Assembly (NCBI RefSeq): GCF_900537085.1
Contig: NZ_UNRE01000005.1
Span: 401,583 to 465,582, forward strand
Length of the DNA stretch: 64,000 bases
Origin: Agarivorans sp. Alg241-V36
GTDB taxonomy: Bacteria; Pseudomonadota; Gammaproteobacteria; Enterobacterales; Celerinatantimonadaceae
Direction: 5' to 3'
Of this stretch, positions 33,631-43,444 are shown piece by piece; the stretch's first letter is position 1, and the number at the start of each line of letters is the position of its first letter. The notes beneath the pieces were generated by a model. It made no database searches. It saw only the letters and a program-made list of their open reading frames with translations, and was not told the origin of the DNA. A program made the translations under genes and the position numbers.

Positions 33631-35259
33631 ATGACAGCACTTAATAACACAACTTCTCGTTCTTGGCTTAAAGCAGCTTTGGTATCTAGTTTATTTTTTT
33701 CTACTAGTGCATTGGCTGAACATCAAGATACTTCTGACTTAGACAATGCAGCAGAATTTGCTGAGTTGCGAGATCTAAATATTCCTGAACATCTTCCAGG
33801 TCTAGCTTTGAGTGATTTAGGCCAAACGGATCACTTTGTAGAGCATGTTACTAAGAGCTTTACAGGCAAACACGGCACCGAAGCTACCGAATACTTTTTA
33901 GTGCACAGTACTGACCTTAAAGGAAGAATGAGCTTAAATATTCGTTACAAAGAAGAGAGCTTAAAACACCGCAAAGGTTTGCTTAAAGATATCGAAAAGC
34001 TTGCGATGACAGAATACAAGTTACGCCAATATGCCAGTACTTACGACAAAAGCTCCTTGCAGGTAGACCAGCAAGAAGATGGTAGTGCGACTGTGCGCTT
34101 TAACTTTTCTAAGTTTGCCTTACCACAGGATTTAGCGTTTTTCCGTTTTATGCAGGTAGAGATGACGGTGAGAAATGGCCTAGTTAAACAGATGGTGATT
34201 ACCAACAGCGAACCCTTCAAACATGACTTAGGAAAGGTAAATGAGTATCGCCAAACCTTGAAGCTAGAAGTGCTAAATACTGGCGAGTACGTGATTAAGC
34301 ATAAAACGGTTAATGCTAAAGGTGTATGTAAGGGCCACGACTGTGAACTAGACATGGAAATTAAACCGGTTGCTTTTTACGATGACGCTGCTGGCGCAAT
34401 TATTAAAGATCAACAGTTGCTTTCTGAGATGTCTGATCCTCGAGTACGCGAAGAAAATGTGAAACTAGACAGGGTATTCCCTATTTTTGGCGACACCCTG
34501 CGTCGGAAAGGCATCGACTTACCAAAGCCTTTCGGCTTTTCTATGGCTTACCGTAGCCAAGAAACTGATTTTGATTTTACCAGCTTTAGCGTATTTGGCA
34601 TTGATCCTGATATTTTAGGGATGTTTTTCGACCCAGAACAATCACATGCAGTGGTGAATACCGAGAGTTTTACCTTGCGTGGTGACGCCTACATATTGCC
34701 TTTTTGGAATGTATTTGGCTTCGTTGGAAAACTAGATGTAGACGCCGATGTTCTGGCCCACTTTAACGGGATTGACCTTTGTCTTGGTGTGGAAATTGGC
34801 GATAAGTGTATTGGTGAGCAAATCCAAGTTCCATCAGGTGACTTTCATGTACCTTTGCATCTTGAGTATGACTTACTAGGTGTAGGTACCACATTATCTG
34901 TTGGTTATAAGAATTTATTTGCCTCGGTAACGGGTTCATTAACTAAAACAAAAATGAAGGGTGCTGACGAATGGAGCGACGGTATTGTTACCGTGCAACC
35001 AATGTTGGGTTACCAGTTTCAACAACAGCGAGCACAGGTGTTTGTTGGTGCAGAGTACCAAGGTTATGACGATAACATGACCGGCACAGTGCGTTTTCAA
35101 GATATAGAAATGGATTATGACGTGGGTATTCGTAGTCAACGTTGGGCTGGCTTAATTGGTTTTAACAAAGAGCTAGGCCAAAACTACAATATCACTGGCC
35201 TTGTTAGTATAGGTAAAGACCGTAGCGCAGCAACCCTTAACTTTGGTTACCGATTCTAG
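33631..35259 (+). CDS. Exported protein with a predicted C-terminal outer-membrane barrel
   Basis: A 542-residue protein with a signal peptide (cleavage near SALA-EHQ). The N-terminal 300 residues look soluble and mixed; the second half alternates aromatic/polar strands (LHLEYDLLGVGTTLSVGYKN, VTVQPMLGYQFQQQ, GLVSIGKDRS) and ends NFGYRF, with the C-terminal Phe typical of BAM-assembled barrels. I do not recognise the family. Driven by module D; a phospholipase-D lipoprotein gene follows within about 65 bases. Confidence 0.7.
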   Translation: MTALNNTTSRSWLKAALVSSLFFSTSALAEHQDTSDLDNAAEFAELRDLNIPEHLPGLALSDLGQTDHFVEHVTKSFTGKHGTEATEYFLVHSTDLKGRMSLNIRYKEESLKHRKGLLKDIEKLAMTEYKLRQYASTYDKSSLQVDQQEDGSATVRFNFSKFALPQDLAFFRFMQVEMTVRNGLVKQMVITNSEPFKHDLGKVNEYRQTLKLEVLNTGEYVIKHKTVNAKGVCKGHDCELDMEIKPVAFYDDAAGAIIKDQQLLSEMSDPRVREENVKLDRVFPIFGDTLRRKGIDLPKPFGFSMAYRSQETDFDFTSFSVFGIDPDILGMFFDPEQSHAVVNTESFTLRGDAYILPFWNVFGFVGKLDVDADVLAHFNGIDLCLGVEIGDKCIGEQIQVPSGDFHVPLHLEYDLLGVGTTLSVGYKNLFASVTGSLTKTKMKGADEWSDGIVTVQPMLGYQFQQQRAQVFVGAEYQGYDDNMTGTVRFQDIEMDYDVGIRSQRWAGLIGFNKELGQNYNITGLVSIGKDRSAATLNFGYRF

Positions 35260-35322
35260 TGGCTTATGGGCAAGGATGCCCATTTAGCAATCTTTCTCTC
35301 TATTTCTCATCTAGGTTTCCTT

Positions 35323-36804
35323 ATGCATTTTGTTAAACAAATTGTAGCACTGCTGCTGCCTGAGTTTCGCCGTGGTCAACCTCTGGTATTACTTGGTTTA
35401 TTTAGTTTACTGGTTGCTTGCTCCAGTGCTCCCCCGCCAATTAACCATGATCTAACAGCAAACTGGCAGCCTGAGACTGTTCCAGCTCAAGTGTATTTAA
35501 TTCCTAATGGAAAAGAGGCTTTAGCTCATCGTGTTAATGCTGTTCGCCGGGCCAAGGCTTACGTTTTACTAGAGTATTTTACTTGGGACCATGACCTTAG
35601 TGGAGCTTACCTATACCGCGAGCTTAGAATGGCTGCTGATCGCGGCGTAAAGGTAAAACTAGTGCTTGATGACCTGCTTGAGTTTAATGATAAGTGGTTA
35701 AAAGTGTTAGCTGCGCACCCAAATATAGAAGTACGTATTTTTAATCCTTTTGAAGGGCGTGAACTTGGTTGGTTTAGCCGGATGTTTGATTTTCAGATCC
35801 ATAAAAATAAACGTAATCATCGCTTACATGAAAAGCTATTGCTGGTGGATGGCGAGTTAATGATTACTGGTGGACGTAATATCGGCGATAGCTATTTTGA
35901 ATACAGCAATAAAGCGAACTTTTTTGATTTGGATTTGTTAGTAAAGGGGGAAGTACTCGCAGCTTTTGAACAAAACTTTGAGGCGCTGTTTACTAGTGAG
36001 CAGGTTGTTGATGTAGAGATTTTACTTGGAAAGTTAGGGCAGGGAGAGCGTGATTATTTATTGGCTGATTTTGCAAAATTAGCAAAGAAACAGCCGCTAC
36101 AGTTAAAGGAGATTGCCAATAGCGTCCAGTTACTCGCTGAGCCACAATTTATGCCTGTGGAGGCTACTGCATTATTCGACTCGCTGGAGAAAATGAATGA
36201 TAAGCAGCCTTATCACCGTGTTCGTTTGTCTAAAGTCATTCAACAAAAACATGAGAAAGTTAAACATCTAACCGTCTCTACACCGTATTTGCTGCCTAAG
36301 GCTGTTGGGGAAAGTGATATCCAAGAATTTAGCCAACAAGGCGCTGAGGTGACAGCTGTGACGGCCGGTAAAACTGGCAGTGATTCAGCGTTTGTTGGTG
36401 CTTATTACTCGCCTTATCGTAAGCAGCTACTAGAAAAAGGCGTAACGGTTTATGAGTTTTCGCCAGAAAAGCACAAGGGTCAATCTAAGAGTTATTATCA
36501 TGTGAAAGCATTGATTGTGAATAAACAATGTAGCTATGTTGGTTCTTCTAACTTTGATCCGAGATCTGATCATTTAAACCTGGAATTCGGTTTGTACCTA
36601 TGCGGAGAGGCGTTTGCTGAGCAGTTAGAAGACTATTTGTTTAAAGATCGCGATAGTTATTTATGGCGCGTCAGCATAAACGAAAATGGCAAAACCGTTT
36701 GGCAGCAAGGCAAGCAGGAGAGGCTTAAATCACCAGGAAGAAAAAGCTCCGCAGCTATTGGTGATGCAATATACCGTTCGCTGGGTTTAGTTTACGACTT
36801 ATAA
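35323..36804 (+). CDS. Phospholipase D-family lipoprotein (cardiolipin synthase-like)
   Basis: About 493 residues with lipobox LLVACSS. Two PLD motifs: HEKLLLVD with GGRNIGD downstream (complete HxKx4D) and HVKALIVN with GSSNFDPRS, where the final acidic residue is Asn. It resembles periplasmic ClsC/YmdC-like transphosphatidylases or phosphodiesterases. The start could be ATG 35266 or ATG 35323; the latter places the lipobox at a normal distance. It probably shares a transcript with the preceding outer-membrane protein gene. Confidence 0.83.
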   Translation: MHFVKQIVALLLPEFRRGQPLVLLGLFSLLVACSSAPPPINHDLTANWQPETVPAQVYLIPNGKEALAHRVNAVRRAKAYVLLEYFTWDHDLSGAYLYRELRMAADRGVKVKLVLDDLLEFNDKWLKVLAAHPNIEVRIFNPFEGRELGWFSRMFDFQIHKNKRNHRLHEKLLLVDGELMITGGRNIGDSYFEYSNKANFFDLDLLVKGEVLAAFEQNFEALFTSEQVVDVEILLGKLGQGERDYLLADFAKLAKKQPLQLKEIANSVQLLAEPQFMPVEATALFDSLEKMNDKQPYHRVRLSKVIQQKHEKVKHLTVSTPYLLPKAVGESDIQEFSQQGAEVTAVTAGKTGSDSAFVGAYYSPYRKQLLEKGVTVYEFSPEKHKGQSKSYYHVKALIVNKQCSYVGSSNFDPRSDHLNLEFGLYLCGEAFAEQLEDYLFKDRDSYLWRVSINENGKTVWQQGKQERLKSPGRKSSAAIGDAIYRSLGLVYDL

Positions 36805-36805
36805 G

Positions 36806-37279
36806 TTACCGGGCTTGTCGTTGCAGTTCTTCTAGCCAATGCTGATGATAATTGTTGATGTGCTTGGGAAGAAAAAACTTGGTGAACCAGCTTATGCCAT
36901 TGCGTTGAGTTGTTTCTGTAATGATTGAACAGCCGCTGTCTTGGCAGTCGAGTTTCCAGGCATGATACATGTCGATGCTGCCAGATTTACCTTTCCATGC
37001 AATTTTTTTATTGGGAACAAACTCCACTACTGTGCATTTAAATTGGAGTTTTTTAGTTTTCCAAAGAAACACAGTGCCTTTTTCTAGCTCAAGTCCATTG
37101 CCGTTTAATAGTTGAACCGAGGTTGCTTTGTTTTCCCAGCTTGGCCAGCAGGGCGCTCGCACTAAACAAGCCCATACTTGCTCAGCGGGAACTCTAATAG
37201 GCACAGCGTTTTTAACGTGAATTTGTGCATGTTTGGGATGGTAGTACTCTGGCCAATCGATTTGAGTATTCACTTGCAT
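36806..37279 (-). CDS. SRPBCC-family protein (polyketide cyclase/START-like)
   Basis: A 157-residue single-domain protein: VPIRVPAEQVWACLVRAPCWPSWENKATSVQLL starts the helix-grip fold and the C-terminal helix carries the tail NNYHQHWLEELQRQA. These proteins bind hydrophobic ligands; the ligand is unknown. It converges on the PLD gene with one base between stops. No signal peptide. Confidence 0.75.
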   Translation of the reverse strand: MQVNTQIDWPEYYHPKHAQIHVKNAVPIRVPAEQVWACLVRAPCWPSWENKATSVQLLNGNGLELEKGTVFLWKTKKLQFKCTVVEFVPNKKIAWKGKSGSIDMYHAWKLDCQDSGCSIITETTQRNGISWFTKFFLPKHINNYHQHWLEELQRQAR

Positions 37280-37379
37280 GTAAGCTACCTGTTTAAAAGT
37301 CTATCGTTAACTCAATAATTATAGCGCTTAGTTGCTAGGCTTATTTTTCTGCTTACTCTGAAAAGACTCGCTAGACGTA

Positions 37380-38000
37380 TTAGGTGGATACTAGCCAAAT
37401 TCCAACACCTATCATTAAGGTTCCAGATATGCGATTTAATAACCTTACATTGCCACTTTTGTTCAAAAACAACCTTAAGGTTTTTCCACCGGTTGCATAA
37501 AGTGTCATACACACAAACTCAGAAATTAGAATGATGCCAACCAATACGGTTAATTGCAGGGGCAGGGCTTTATCCGCTTGGATGAAAGGTGGCAGTAAGG
37601 AGATCATAAAAGCCCAGCCTTTAGGGTTTGCAATGGCTGTAATAAAACCTTGAGTGGCTAATTGCCAATGGCCAACTTGTGCTTGCTGTTCGATTTTTTC
37701 GGGTATGGCCATTTTTCCGCGAGAGCGCCACATTTGGATACCTAGGTAGGCTAGGTAACCTCCGCCGATCCATTTAAGTAAGGTAAACACATCTGGGTAG
37801 CGCAGCATAATTGCGGCAACCCCAAGTACTGCCAACACAGCAACAATGCCTACTCCCACCATTTCACCGAGCATCATCCAAAATGTGCGGCGCAGGCCTA
37901 TGGTCATGCCTAAGGTCATCGCTAGCGTCATACACATGCCGGGTGTGATTGAAACGAAGAAGAAAGTAGGGATAAAGATAAGTAGGGTAGACAGATCCAT
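37380..38000 (-). CDS. LysE/RhtB-family amino acid exporter
   Basis: A 206-residue inner-membrane protein with about six membrane segments. Family signatures: FFFVSITPGMCMTLAMTLGMTIGLRRTFWMMLGEMVG near the start and GFITAIANPKGWAFMISLLPPFI in the middle. LysE/RhtB proteins export amino acids such as homoserine, threonine or lysine; the substrate cannot be told. Confidence 0.88.
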   Translation of the reverse strand: MDLSTLLIFIPTFFFVSITPGMCMTLAMTLGMTIGLRRTFWMMLGEMVGVGIVAVLAVLGVAAIMLRYPDVFTLLKWIGGGYLAYLGIQMWRSRGKMAIPEKIEQQAQVGHWQLATQGFITAIANPKGWAFMISLLPPFIQADKALPLQLTVLVGIILISEFVCMTLYATGGKTLRLFLNKSGNVRLLNRISGTLMIGVGIWLVST

Positions 38001-38179
38001 GGCTTAACCAACAGCATTTTTCAAAGGCTACAGTGTACTCTTTTTATGCTTGGATAAAAGGCATAGGAACCATGGTGGAAGGTTTTGTTAAATGAATCCT
38101 AGATAGTAATTTTGTTTCCTAAGCTTTAGAATTGCTCCGATAGCAGAGCTCTGCAAAATTTTTAACCAAGGAATCTTGA

Positions 38180-38662
38180 ATGATCATTGCAAAAGACGAC
38201 GTTGCCGTTTTTGAATACACCGTAACCGCTAATGGCGAACAACTTGATACTTCTGAAGGCAAAGAGCCTTTGGCAATTATTGTTGGTCACGGTCAGTTAG
38301 TACCTGGCTTAGAGCAAGCGCTTGTTGGTAAACAGGTTGGCGACAAGTTTGATGCAGATATTGCTGCCGAAAATGCTTATGGTGAGCGTAACGATAACCT
38401 TGTTCAAGCAGTGCCTAAGAGCATGTTTGGCGATGTTGAAGTGGAAGTAGGCATGCAGTTTCGCGCTACTACCGACGAAGGCGAGCAGTCGGTCATTATT
38501 ATCGGCATGGAAGAAGACGAAGTGATTGTTGATGGCAACCACCCATTAGCTGGAATTGATTTGGCTTTCTCAATTGAAGTGACCGAAGTTCGTAAAGCAA
38601 CTGAAGAAGAGTTAGCTCACGGCCACGTTCATGCAGAAGGCGGATGTGGCCACCACCACTAA
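38180..38662 (+). CDS. slyD: FKBP-type peptidyl-prolyl isomerase SlyD
   Basis: A 160-residue cytoplasmic folding factor: FKBP halves (VAVFEYTVTANGEQLDTS and HPLAGIDLAFSIEV) flank the insert-in-flap chaperone domain (residues ~70-125). The tail HGHVHAEGGCGHHH is a short His/Cys-rich metal-binding region, shorter than in E. coli SlyD (196 residues), where it delivers nickel to hydrogenase. AAGGA precedes the ATG by 7 bases. Confidence 0.92.
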   Translation: MIIAKDDVAVFEYTVTANGEQLDTSEGKEPLAIIVGHGQLVPGLEQALVGKQVGDKFDADIAAENAYGERNDNLVQAVPKSMFGDVEVEVGMQFRATTDEGEQSVIIIGMEEDEVIVDGNHPLAGIDLAFSIEVTEVRKATEEELAHGHVHAEGGCGHHH

Positions 38663-38667
38663 GCTAT

Positions 38668-40221
38668 TTATAGTTGGTCTTCTATTGGTAGAAGGCCAAC
38701 TATCCAAGCCTGGAACTTTCGCCACGCACTGGCTTTAGGCTCGCTAGAGTAACGTATTTCCTCTTGGCCCCGCAAAGACTCTACCCATTCTAATTGCTGT
38801 TTTTGGTCCAGCTCAAGCAAATAGCTTTTATAGGGTAGTTCTTCATGCACGCCGCTAAATACTCGTTCTGCTAAGTTCGGGCAGGTAAGTAACAAACCCA
38901 TTTCGGTATTTAGGTTGATGGAGCGAGGATCCCAGTTAAACGAGCCGATAAACAGCTTCTCTTCATCAATTACAAACATTTTGCTGTGCAAGCTTGCGCG
39001 AGAGGCGCCTTTACCAAAAAAAGCTAAGCGTTGCTTTTGCGAGGCATCGGGCTTAATTTCATAAACAAATACATTAGCCTCAACCAAGCGCTTGCGATAT
39101 TTTTTATAGCCAGAGTGCACTGCAGCAACGTCGGTGGCAGCAAGCGAATTGGTTATTACGCTAACATCAATCCCTTTGTTGGAAAGCTCTATAAGCGCTT
39201 CGCTTCCTTCTTCTCCAGGTACAAAGTAGGGTGAACTCAGCAAAATGCTTTGTGTTGCGTCTAGCATTGCTTCCCCTAGATTTGTTGCAACATTTTGGGT
39301 GAAGCCGAAGTCCTTGTTGGGGTGGTCTACTAATAAGCGACCATCACACCAATATAAGAAATCGCGAAAGGATTTATCTTCGATGAGCTTGGCATAACGT
39401 CTATGGGCTTTGATAAAGGATTTGACGCTATGTTTGAAAATTTGCTGTTCTAAACGCCTATGCTGAGCTTGAATATCTACCTCTTTTGGATTTAAGGCTT
39501 CCATAGGGTAGCTTCTAATGTCGTTCCAATATAAGTCAAAGGCTTGGTTTACTTCGTCAACCACTGGGCCTAAAGCGATGGCGTCAATGTCTGCAAATTC
39601 AAGGTCGTCTTTTGCGCTAAAGTATTCGTCGCCAATGTTTCTGCCTCCTACCACGGTAATGAGACCGTCGATAGTAAGTGACTTGTTGTGCATGCGGCTG
39701 TTTAGCCGATTAAAATCACCGACCATATTGGTGGCGCGAAAGGTACGATCGTAGAATGGATTAAATACTCTTACTTCAACGTTGTCGTGCAGAGCTAGAG
39801 CTTTTAGTACATCGTCATAATTTGAGGTATTAATGTCGTCGATTAACAGCCTAACTCTCACCCCTCGGTCTGCGGCCAATAACAAATGGCCCAAGAATAA
39901 TGCGCCGGTCATATCCTCTTTAATCATGTAGTACTGGGCGTCAATACTTAACTCAGCTTCTTCGATTAATGCAATTCTTGCTGCGAAGGCGCTTAAACCA
40001 TCGGACAAAATAGCTATGCCATTTTTACCCGGTTGATATTGAGCAATTTGATTAACTTTAAACTGATTAAGGGAAGATGCATTAGGCTTAAGTGTGTAGC
40101 TTGCTTGCTTATGTTGTTGTATCAGTTCTTCTGGTGGGCGTTGGGCGCAGGCAAATAACAACTGACTTACTAAAAAGATAAGTAATAAATGAGGCAGGGG
40201 GCGTGGCAATTCCATTTGCAT
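38668..40221 (-). CDS. Phospholipase D-family lipoprotein (cardiolipin synthase-like), second copy
   Basis: About 517 residues; lipobox LLFACAQ within a short signal. Two intact HxKx4D motifs: MHNKSLTID with GGRNIGDEYF, and LHSKMFVID with GSFNWDPRS. It is a paralogue of the 35323-36804 protein, but here both motifs are complete. Likely a periplasmic ClsC-type enzyme or phosphodiesterase. The start is ambiguous among TTG 40227, ATG 40221 and ATG 40215. Confidence 0.85.
   Translation of the reverse strand: MQMELPRPLPHLLLIFLVSQLLFACAQRPPEELIQQHKQASYTLKPNASSLNQFKVNQIAQYQPGKNGIAILSDGLSAFAARIALIEEAELSIDAQYYMIKEDMTGALFLGHLLLAADRGVRVRLLIDDINTSNYDDVLKALALHDNVEVRVFNPFYDRTFRATNMVGDFNRLNSRMHNKSLTIDGLITVVGGRNIGDEYFSAKDDLEFADIDAIALGPVVDEVNQAFDLYWNDIRSYPMEALNPKEVDIQAQHRRLEQQIFKHSVKSFIKAHRRYAKLIEDKSFRDFLYWCDGRLLVDHPNKDFGFTQNVATNLGEAMLDATQSILLSSPYFVPGEEGSEALIELSNKGIDVSVITNSLAATDVAAVHSGYKKYRKRLVEANVFVYEIKPDASQKQRLAFFGKGASRASLHSKMFVIDEEKLFIGSFNWDPRSINLNTEMGLLLTCPNLAERVFSGVHEELPYKSYLLELDQKQQLEWVESLRGQEEIRYSSEPKASAWRKFQAWIVGLLPIEDQL
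38672..38701. other. Hairpin between convergent slyD and PLD genes
   Basis: A 12-bp stem (AGTTGGTCTTCT/AGAAGGCCAACT, one G-U) starting 9 bases after the slyD stop and inside the end of the minus-strand gene. No T-run. Possible 3'-end protection. Confidence 0.5.
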
Positions 40222-40392
40222 CTTCAATAAGTAACTTGCTAAATATTAAAAGAAATTTTAGATGAATTAGCGTCTTTTCGCTAGTGAGTTAAGCCAGCTT
40301 TACGCAGTAATTGTTAACTTGCTGTTAATCCGTTTCCTCGAGACTCAAATAACGTATATAATGTCGCGCTTGATTTTACGAGACCAATTTTT

Positions 40393-42531
40393 ATGCAAAC
40401 AGCGCCAAATCTATTTAAACCTGAAACTTGCGTGAATCGCCAGCGAGCCGCTGCGCCATTCTTGCCTATGTCACGTAAGGAAATGAAAACCTTAGGTTGG
40501 GATAGCTGTGACATTATTTTGGTAACTGGTGACGCTTACGTTGACCACCCAAGCTTTGGTATGGCGGTCATTGGCCGTATGTTAGAAGCCAAAGGCTTTA
40601 GAGTGGGAATAATTGCACAGCCCGAATGGACCAGCAAAGATGCCTTTATGAAGCTTGGCAAACCCAATCTATTTTTTGGGGTAACCGCTGGCAACATGGA
40701 CTCGATGATCAACCGTTACACCGCGGATAGAAAGCTGCGCCATGATGACGCCTACACGCCTAATAATGAAGGCGGAAAGCGACCTGATCGCGCAGTAATT
40801 GTCTATTCGCAGCGTTGTAAAGAAGCCTATAAAGATGTGCCTGTAGTCCTAGGTGGCATAGAAGCGAGCCTGCGCCGTATTGCTCACTATGATTACTGGT
40901 CTGATAAAGTGCGTCGCTCAGTGCTGTTTGATGCTAAAGCTGAATTGCTGATCTATGGCAACGCCGAGCGACCATTGGTTGAAGTTGCTTACCGCCTTAG
41001 CGAAGGTGAAGACATTAGTGAGCTAAATGACGTTCGTGGAACGGCGATTATACGTAAAGAAGCTCTACCAGGCTGGAGTGGTTTAGATTCAAGCCACTTA
41101 GATAAGCCTGGCAAAATTGACCCTATTCCTAGCCCATACGCTGAAATAGAAGAAAGCTGTGCCAGCAACGAAGCTGAGACTTTTGATCCGAAAGAAGCAG
41201 AAAAAGCCAAACCCATTGTTGTGCAATTGGAAAAGAAACGCCCATGGGAAAATGTGTACATTAATTTGCCGGCTTTTGAGCAAGTTAAAGTTAACCAAGT
41301 GCTGTATGCTCATGCGTCTCGAATTTTTCACTTAGAAACCAACCCTGGTTGTGCTCGCGCTTTAGCACAGCGCCATGGCGATAGAATTGTTTGGCTTAAT
41401 CCTCCTGCCTTGCCATTAAGCACAGAAGATATGGATGGCGTGTTTGGTTTGCCTTATCAGCGGGTTCCGCATCCAAGTTATGGCAAGGCAAAAATACCTG
41501 CCTACGACATGATTAAGTTTTCGATAAACATTATGCGTGGTTGTTACGGCGGTTGTACTTTCTGTTCTATTACCGAGCACGAAGGGCGAATTATTCAAAG
41601 CCGCTCGGAAGATTCAATCATTAACGAGATCGAGCAGATCAGAGATCAAGTTCCTGGATTTACAGGCATTATTTCAGATTTAGGTGGCCCAACGGCCAAC
41701 ATGTATCGCCTCAATTGTAAAAGCCCTAAGGCCGAAGAAACCTGTCGTCGCCTATCTTGTGTGTATCCGAGTATTTGTCATCATATGGATACAGACCATA
41801 CGCCTACTATCGATTTATACCGCCGTGCGCGTAAAGTTGAGGGCATTAAGAAGATCTTAATTGCCTCTGGCGTGCGATATGATTTAGCCATTGAAGACCC
41901 GCGCTACGTAAAAGAACTGGCTTTACACCATGTGGGTGGGTATTTAAAAATTGCACCAGAGCACACCGAAGAAGGCCCATTGTCTAAGATGATGAAACCG
42001 GGCATGGGCACTTATCACAAGTTTAAAGAGCTGTTTGATAAGTACTCAAAAGAAGCGGGTAAAAAGCAGTATTTGATCCCTTACTTTATCTCGGCTCATC
42101 CCGGTACTAAAGATGAAGATATGGTGACACTTGCGCTGTGGTTAAAGAAGAACAAGTTTAGACTTGATCAGGTGCAGAACTTCTATCCTTCACCGCTTGC
42201 TAACGCGACTACTATGTATCACACCGAGCGTAACCCGCTGCACAAAGTGAGTCACACTAGCGAGCGAGTTTCTGTTGCCAAGAAGGGCCGTCAGCGTCGC
42301 TTGCATAAAGCTTTACTGCGTTATCATGATGAGAAAAACTGGCCAATTATTCGTGAAGGCTTAACCAATATGGGCCTAACTAAGCTCATTGGTAGTGGCT
42401 TGCATCACTTAGTGCCTGCAGATAATAAGCGCGGCGGTCGTGGAGCTGGTAATCGTGGTTACAAAGGGGCGAAGAACAGTAACTTTGCCGCAACTCGTTT
42501 TACTAACAAACAGTTCAAGCAAAAGCGTTAA
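40393..42531 (+). CDS. YgiQ-family radical SAM protein
   Basis: A 712-residue protein of the YgiQ/UPF0313 family. The radical SAM cluster motif is [17 protein letters not shown] (CxxxCxxC); the N-terminal [19 protein letters not shown] is the family's B12-binding-like segment, and the [18 protein letters not shown] segment near the end is characteristic. The C-terminus is basic and Gly/Asn-rich. The biochemical role is unknown. Monocistronic with its own terminator. Confidence 0.9.
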   Translation: MQTAPNLFKPETCVNRQRAAAPFLPMSRKEMKTLGWDSCDIILVTGDAYVDHPSFGMAVIGRMLEAKGFRVGIIAQPEWTSKDAFMKLGKPNLFFGVTAGNMDSMINRYTADRKLRHDDAYTPNNEGGKRPDRAVIVYSQRCKEAYKDVPVVLGGIEASLRRIAHYDYWSDKVRRSVLFDAKAELLIYGNAERPLVEVAYRLSEGEDISELNDVRGTAIIRKEALPGWSGLDSSHLDKPGKIDPIPSPYAEIEESCASNEAETFDPKEAEKAKPIVVQLEKKRPWENVYINLPAFEQVKVNQVLYAHASRIFHLETNPGCARALAQRHGDRIVWLNPPALPLSTEDMDGVFGLPYQRVPHPSYGKAKIPAYDMIKFSINIMRGCYGGCTFCSITEHEGRIIQSRSEDSIINEIEQIRDQVPGFTGIISDLGGPTANMYRLNCKSPKAEETCRRLSCVYPSICHHMDTDHTPTIDLYRRARKVEGIKKILIASGVRYDLAIEDPRYVKELALHHVGGYLKIAPEHTEEGPLSKMMKPGMGTYHKFKELFDKYSKEAGKKQYLIPYFISAHPGTKDEDMVTLALWLKKNKFRLDQVQNFYPSPLANATTMYHTERNPLHKVSHTSERVSVAKKGRQRRLHKALLRYHDEKNWPIIREGLTNMGLTKLIGSGLHHLVPADNKRGGRGAGNRGYKGAKNSNFAATRFTNKQFKQKR

Positions 42532-42537
42532 TAATAT

Positions 42538-42560
42538 AAGCGGCGTAAGCCGCTTTTTTT
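42538..42560 (+). terminator. Intrinsic terminator after the YgiQ gene
   Basis: AAGCGGC/GCCGCTT stem, 4-base loop, seven T. It is adjacent to the stop of the minus-strand small membrane protein. Confidence 0.92.
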
Positions 42561-42789
42561 ATATCAAATGTCTGAGCAGGTCTAAGGCTACGCAAAAGAC
42601 TAGTGCGTAAACTGCCCATCTAATCAGTGAATACTCGTCGGCATTTAAGTTGTTAACAGGTTTAAAAAAAATACGTAATGGGTTTAACCAGTCTTGGTGG
42701 CGCTTTGCGTGTAAAAACACTGCCCTTAAAGCGAAGCTCATTGCCAGAATTAGGCATGCGGCTTCGCTTATAAGCAACACATCACTCAT
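42559..42789 (-). CDS. Small membrane protein downstream of narP
   Basis: A 76-residue protein with two hydrophobic segments (LLISEAACLILAMSFALRAVFL and LIRWAVYALVFCVALDLLRHLI). I do not recognise it. It starts 5 bases after the narP stop, so it is the third gene of narQ-narP and may be linked to the nitrate sensor or respiration. Confidence 0.65.
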   Translation of the reverse strand: MSDVLLISEAACLILAMSFALRAVFLHAKRHQDWLNPLRIFFKPVNNLNADEYSLIRWAVYALVFCVALDLLRHLI

Positions 42790-42794
42790 GGTAA

Positions 42795-43430
42795 TTAGGC
42801 GATATGCTCTAGGTACATCACAGTGAGTTCTACGCGTGATTTCGCATTAAGCTTGCGCAATAAACTCTTCACATGCACCTTTACCGTTCCTTCGGTAATT
42901 TTAAGCGTTGATGCAACTTCGCGGTTACTGGCGCCTTTAGCGATTTCGTTAAGGGTTTGTAATTCACGTTTGGTAACGGATTCTAACTTTTCTGCAAATT
43001 CGTCAGTTTCGTGCAAGCAGCTAAGGAAGGGCATTAACTCTTCGCTTAGTACTTGTTTACCTGCTGCAGCTTGTTTTAGTTGTTCATGTAACTGCTCTGG
43101 TTCCATATCTTTAAGCAGGTAGCCATCGGCCCCGGCGTTAATCAGTTTGATTACGTCTTGCTTAGAATCTGACACAGTGAGAATAATGATGGTAGAGCTA
43201 ACTTGTTTTTCACGCAGTAGCTTTAAAGTATCTAAGCCAGATAGACCCTTCATGTTCAAGTCTAACAGCACCACGTCGGGTTCAAGTTCGCTGCAAATCT
43301 CTACAGCTTGCGCACCACTGCCTGCTTCAGCAACAACGTTAAACTCAGGTTCGATGCTCAAAAACTGCACAATGCCTTTACGCATTAATGGGTGGTCATC
43401 TACAACAAGAATGTTGATTGGGTCGCTCAT
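42795..43430 (-). CDS. narP: Nitrate/nitrite response regulator NarP (NarL/LuxR family)
   Basis: A 211-residue regulator with a receiver domain (INILVVDDHPLMRKGIV; phospho-Asp in DVVLLDLNMKGLSG) and a C-terminal LuxR helix-turn-helix (LNEIAKGASNREVASTLKITEGTVKVHVKSLLRKL). Length is close to E. coli NarP (215). It follows narQ by 14 bases and lies next to moaA and the nap operon, where a NarP-like 7-2-7 site is found. It could equally be called NarL-like. Confidence 0.88.
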   Translation of the reverse strand: MSDPINILVVDDHPLMRKGIVQFLSIEPEFNVVAEAGSGAQAVEICSELEPDVVLLDLNMKGLSGLDTLKLLREKQVSSTIIILTVSDSKQDVIKLINAGADGYLLKDMEPEQLHEQLKQAAAGKQVLSEELMPFLSCLHETDEFAEKLESVTKRELQTLNEIAKGASNREVASTLKITEGTVKVHVKSLLRKLNAKSRVELTVMYLEHIA

Positions 43431-43444
43431 AGCTTGCAGGATCC

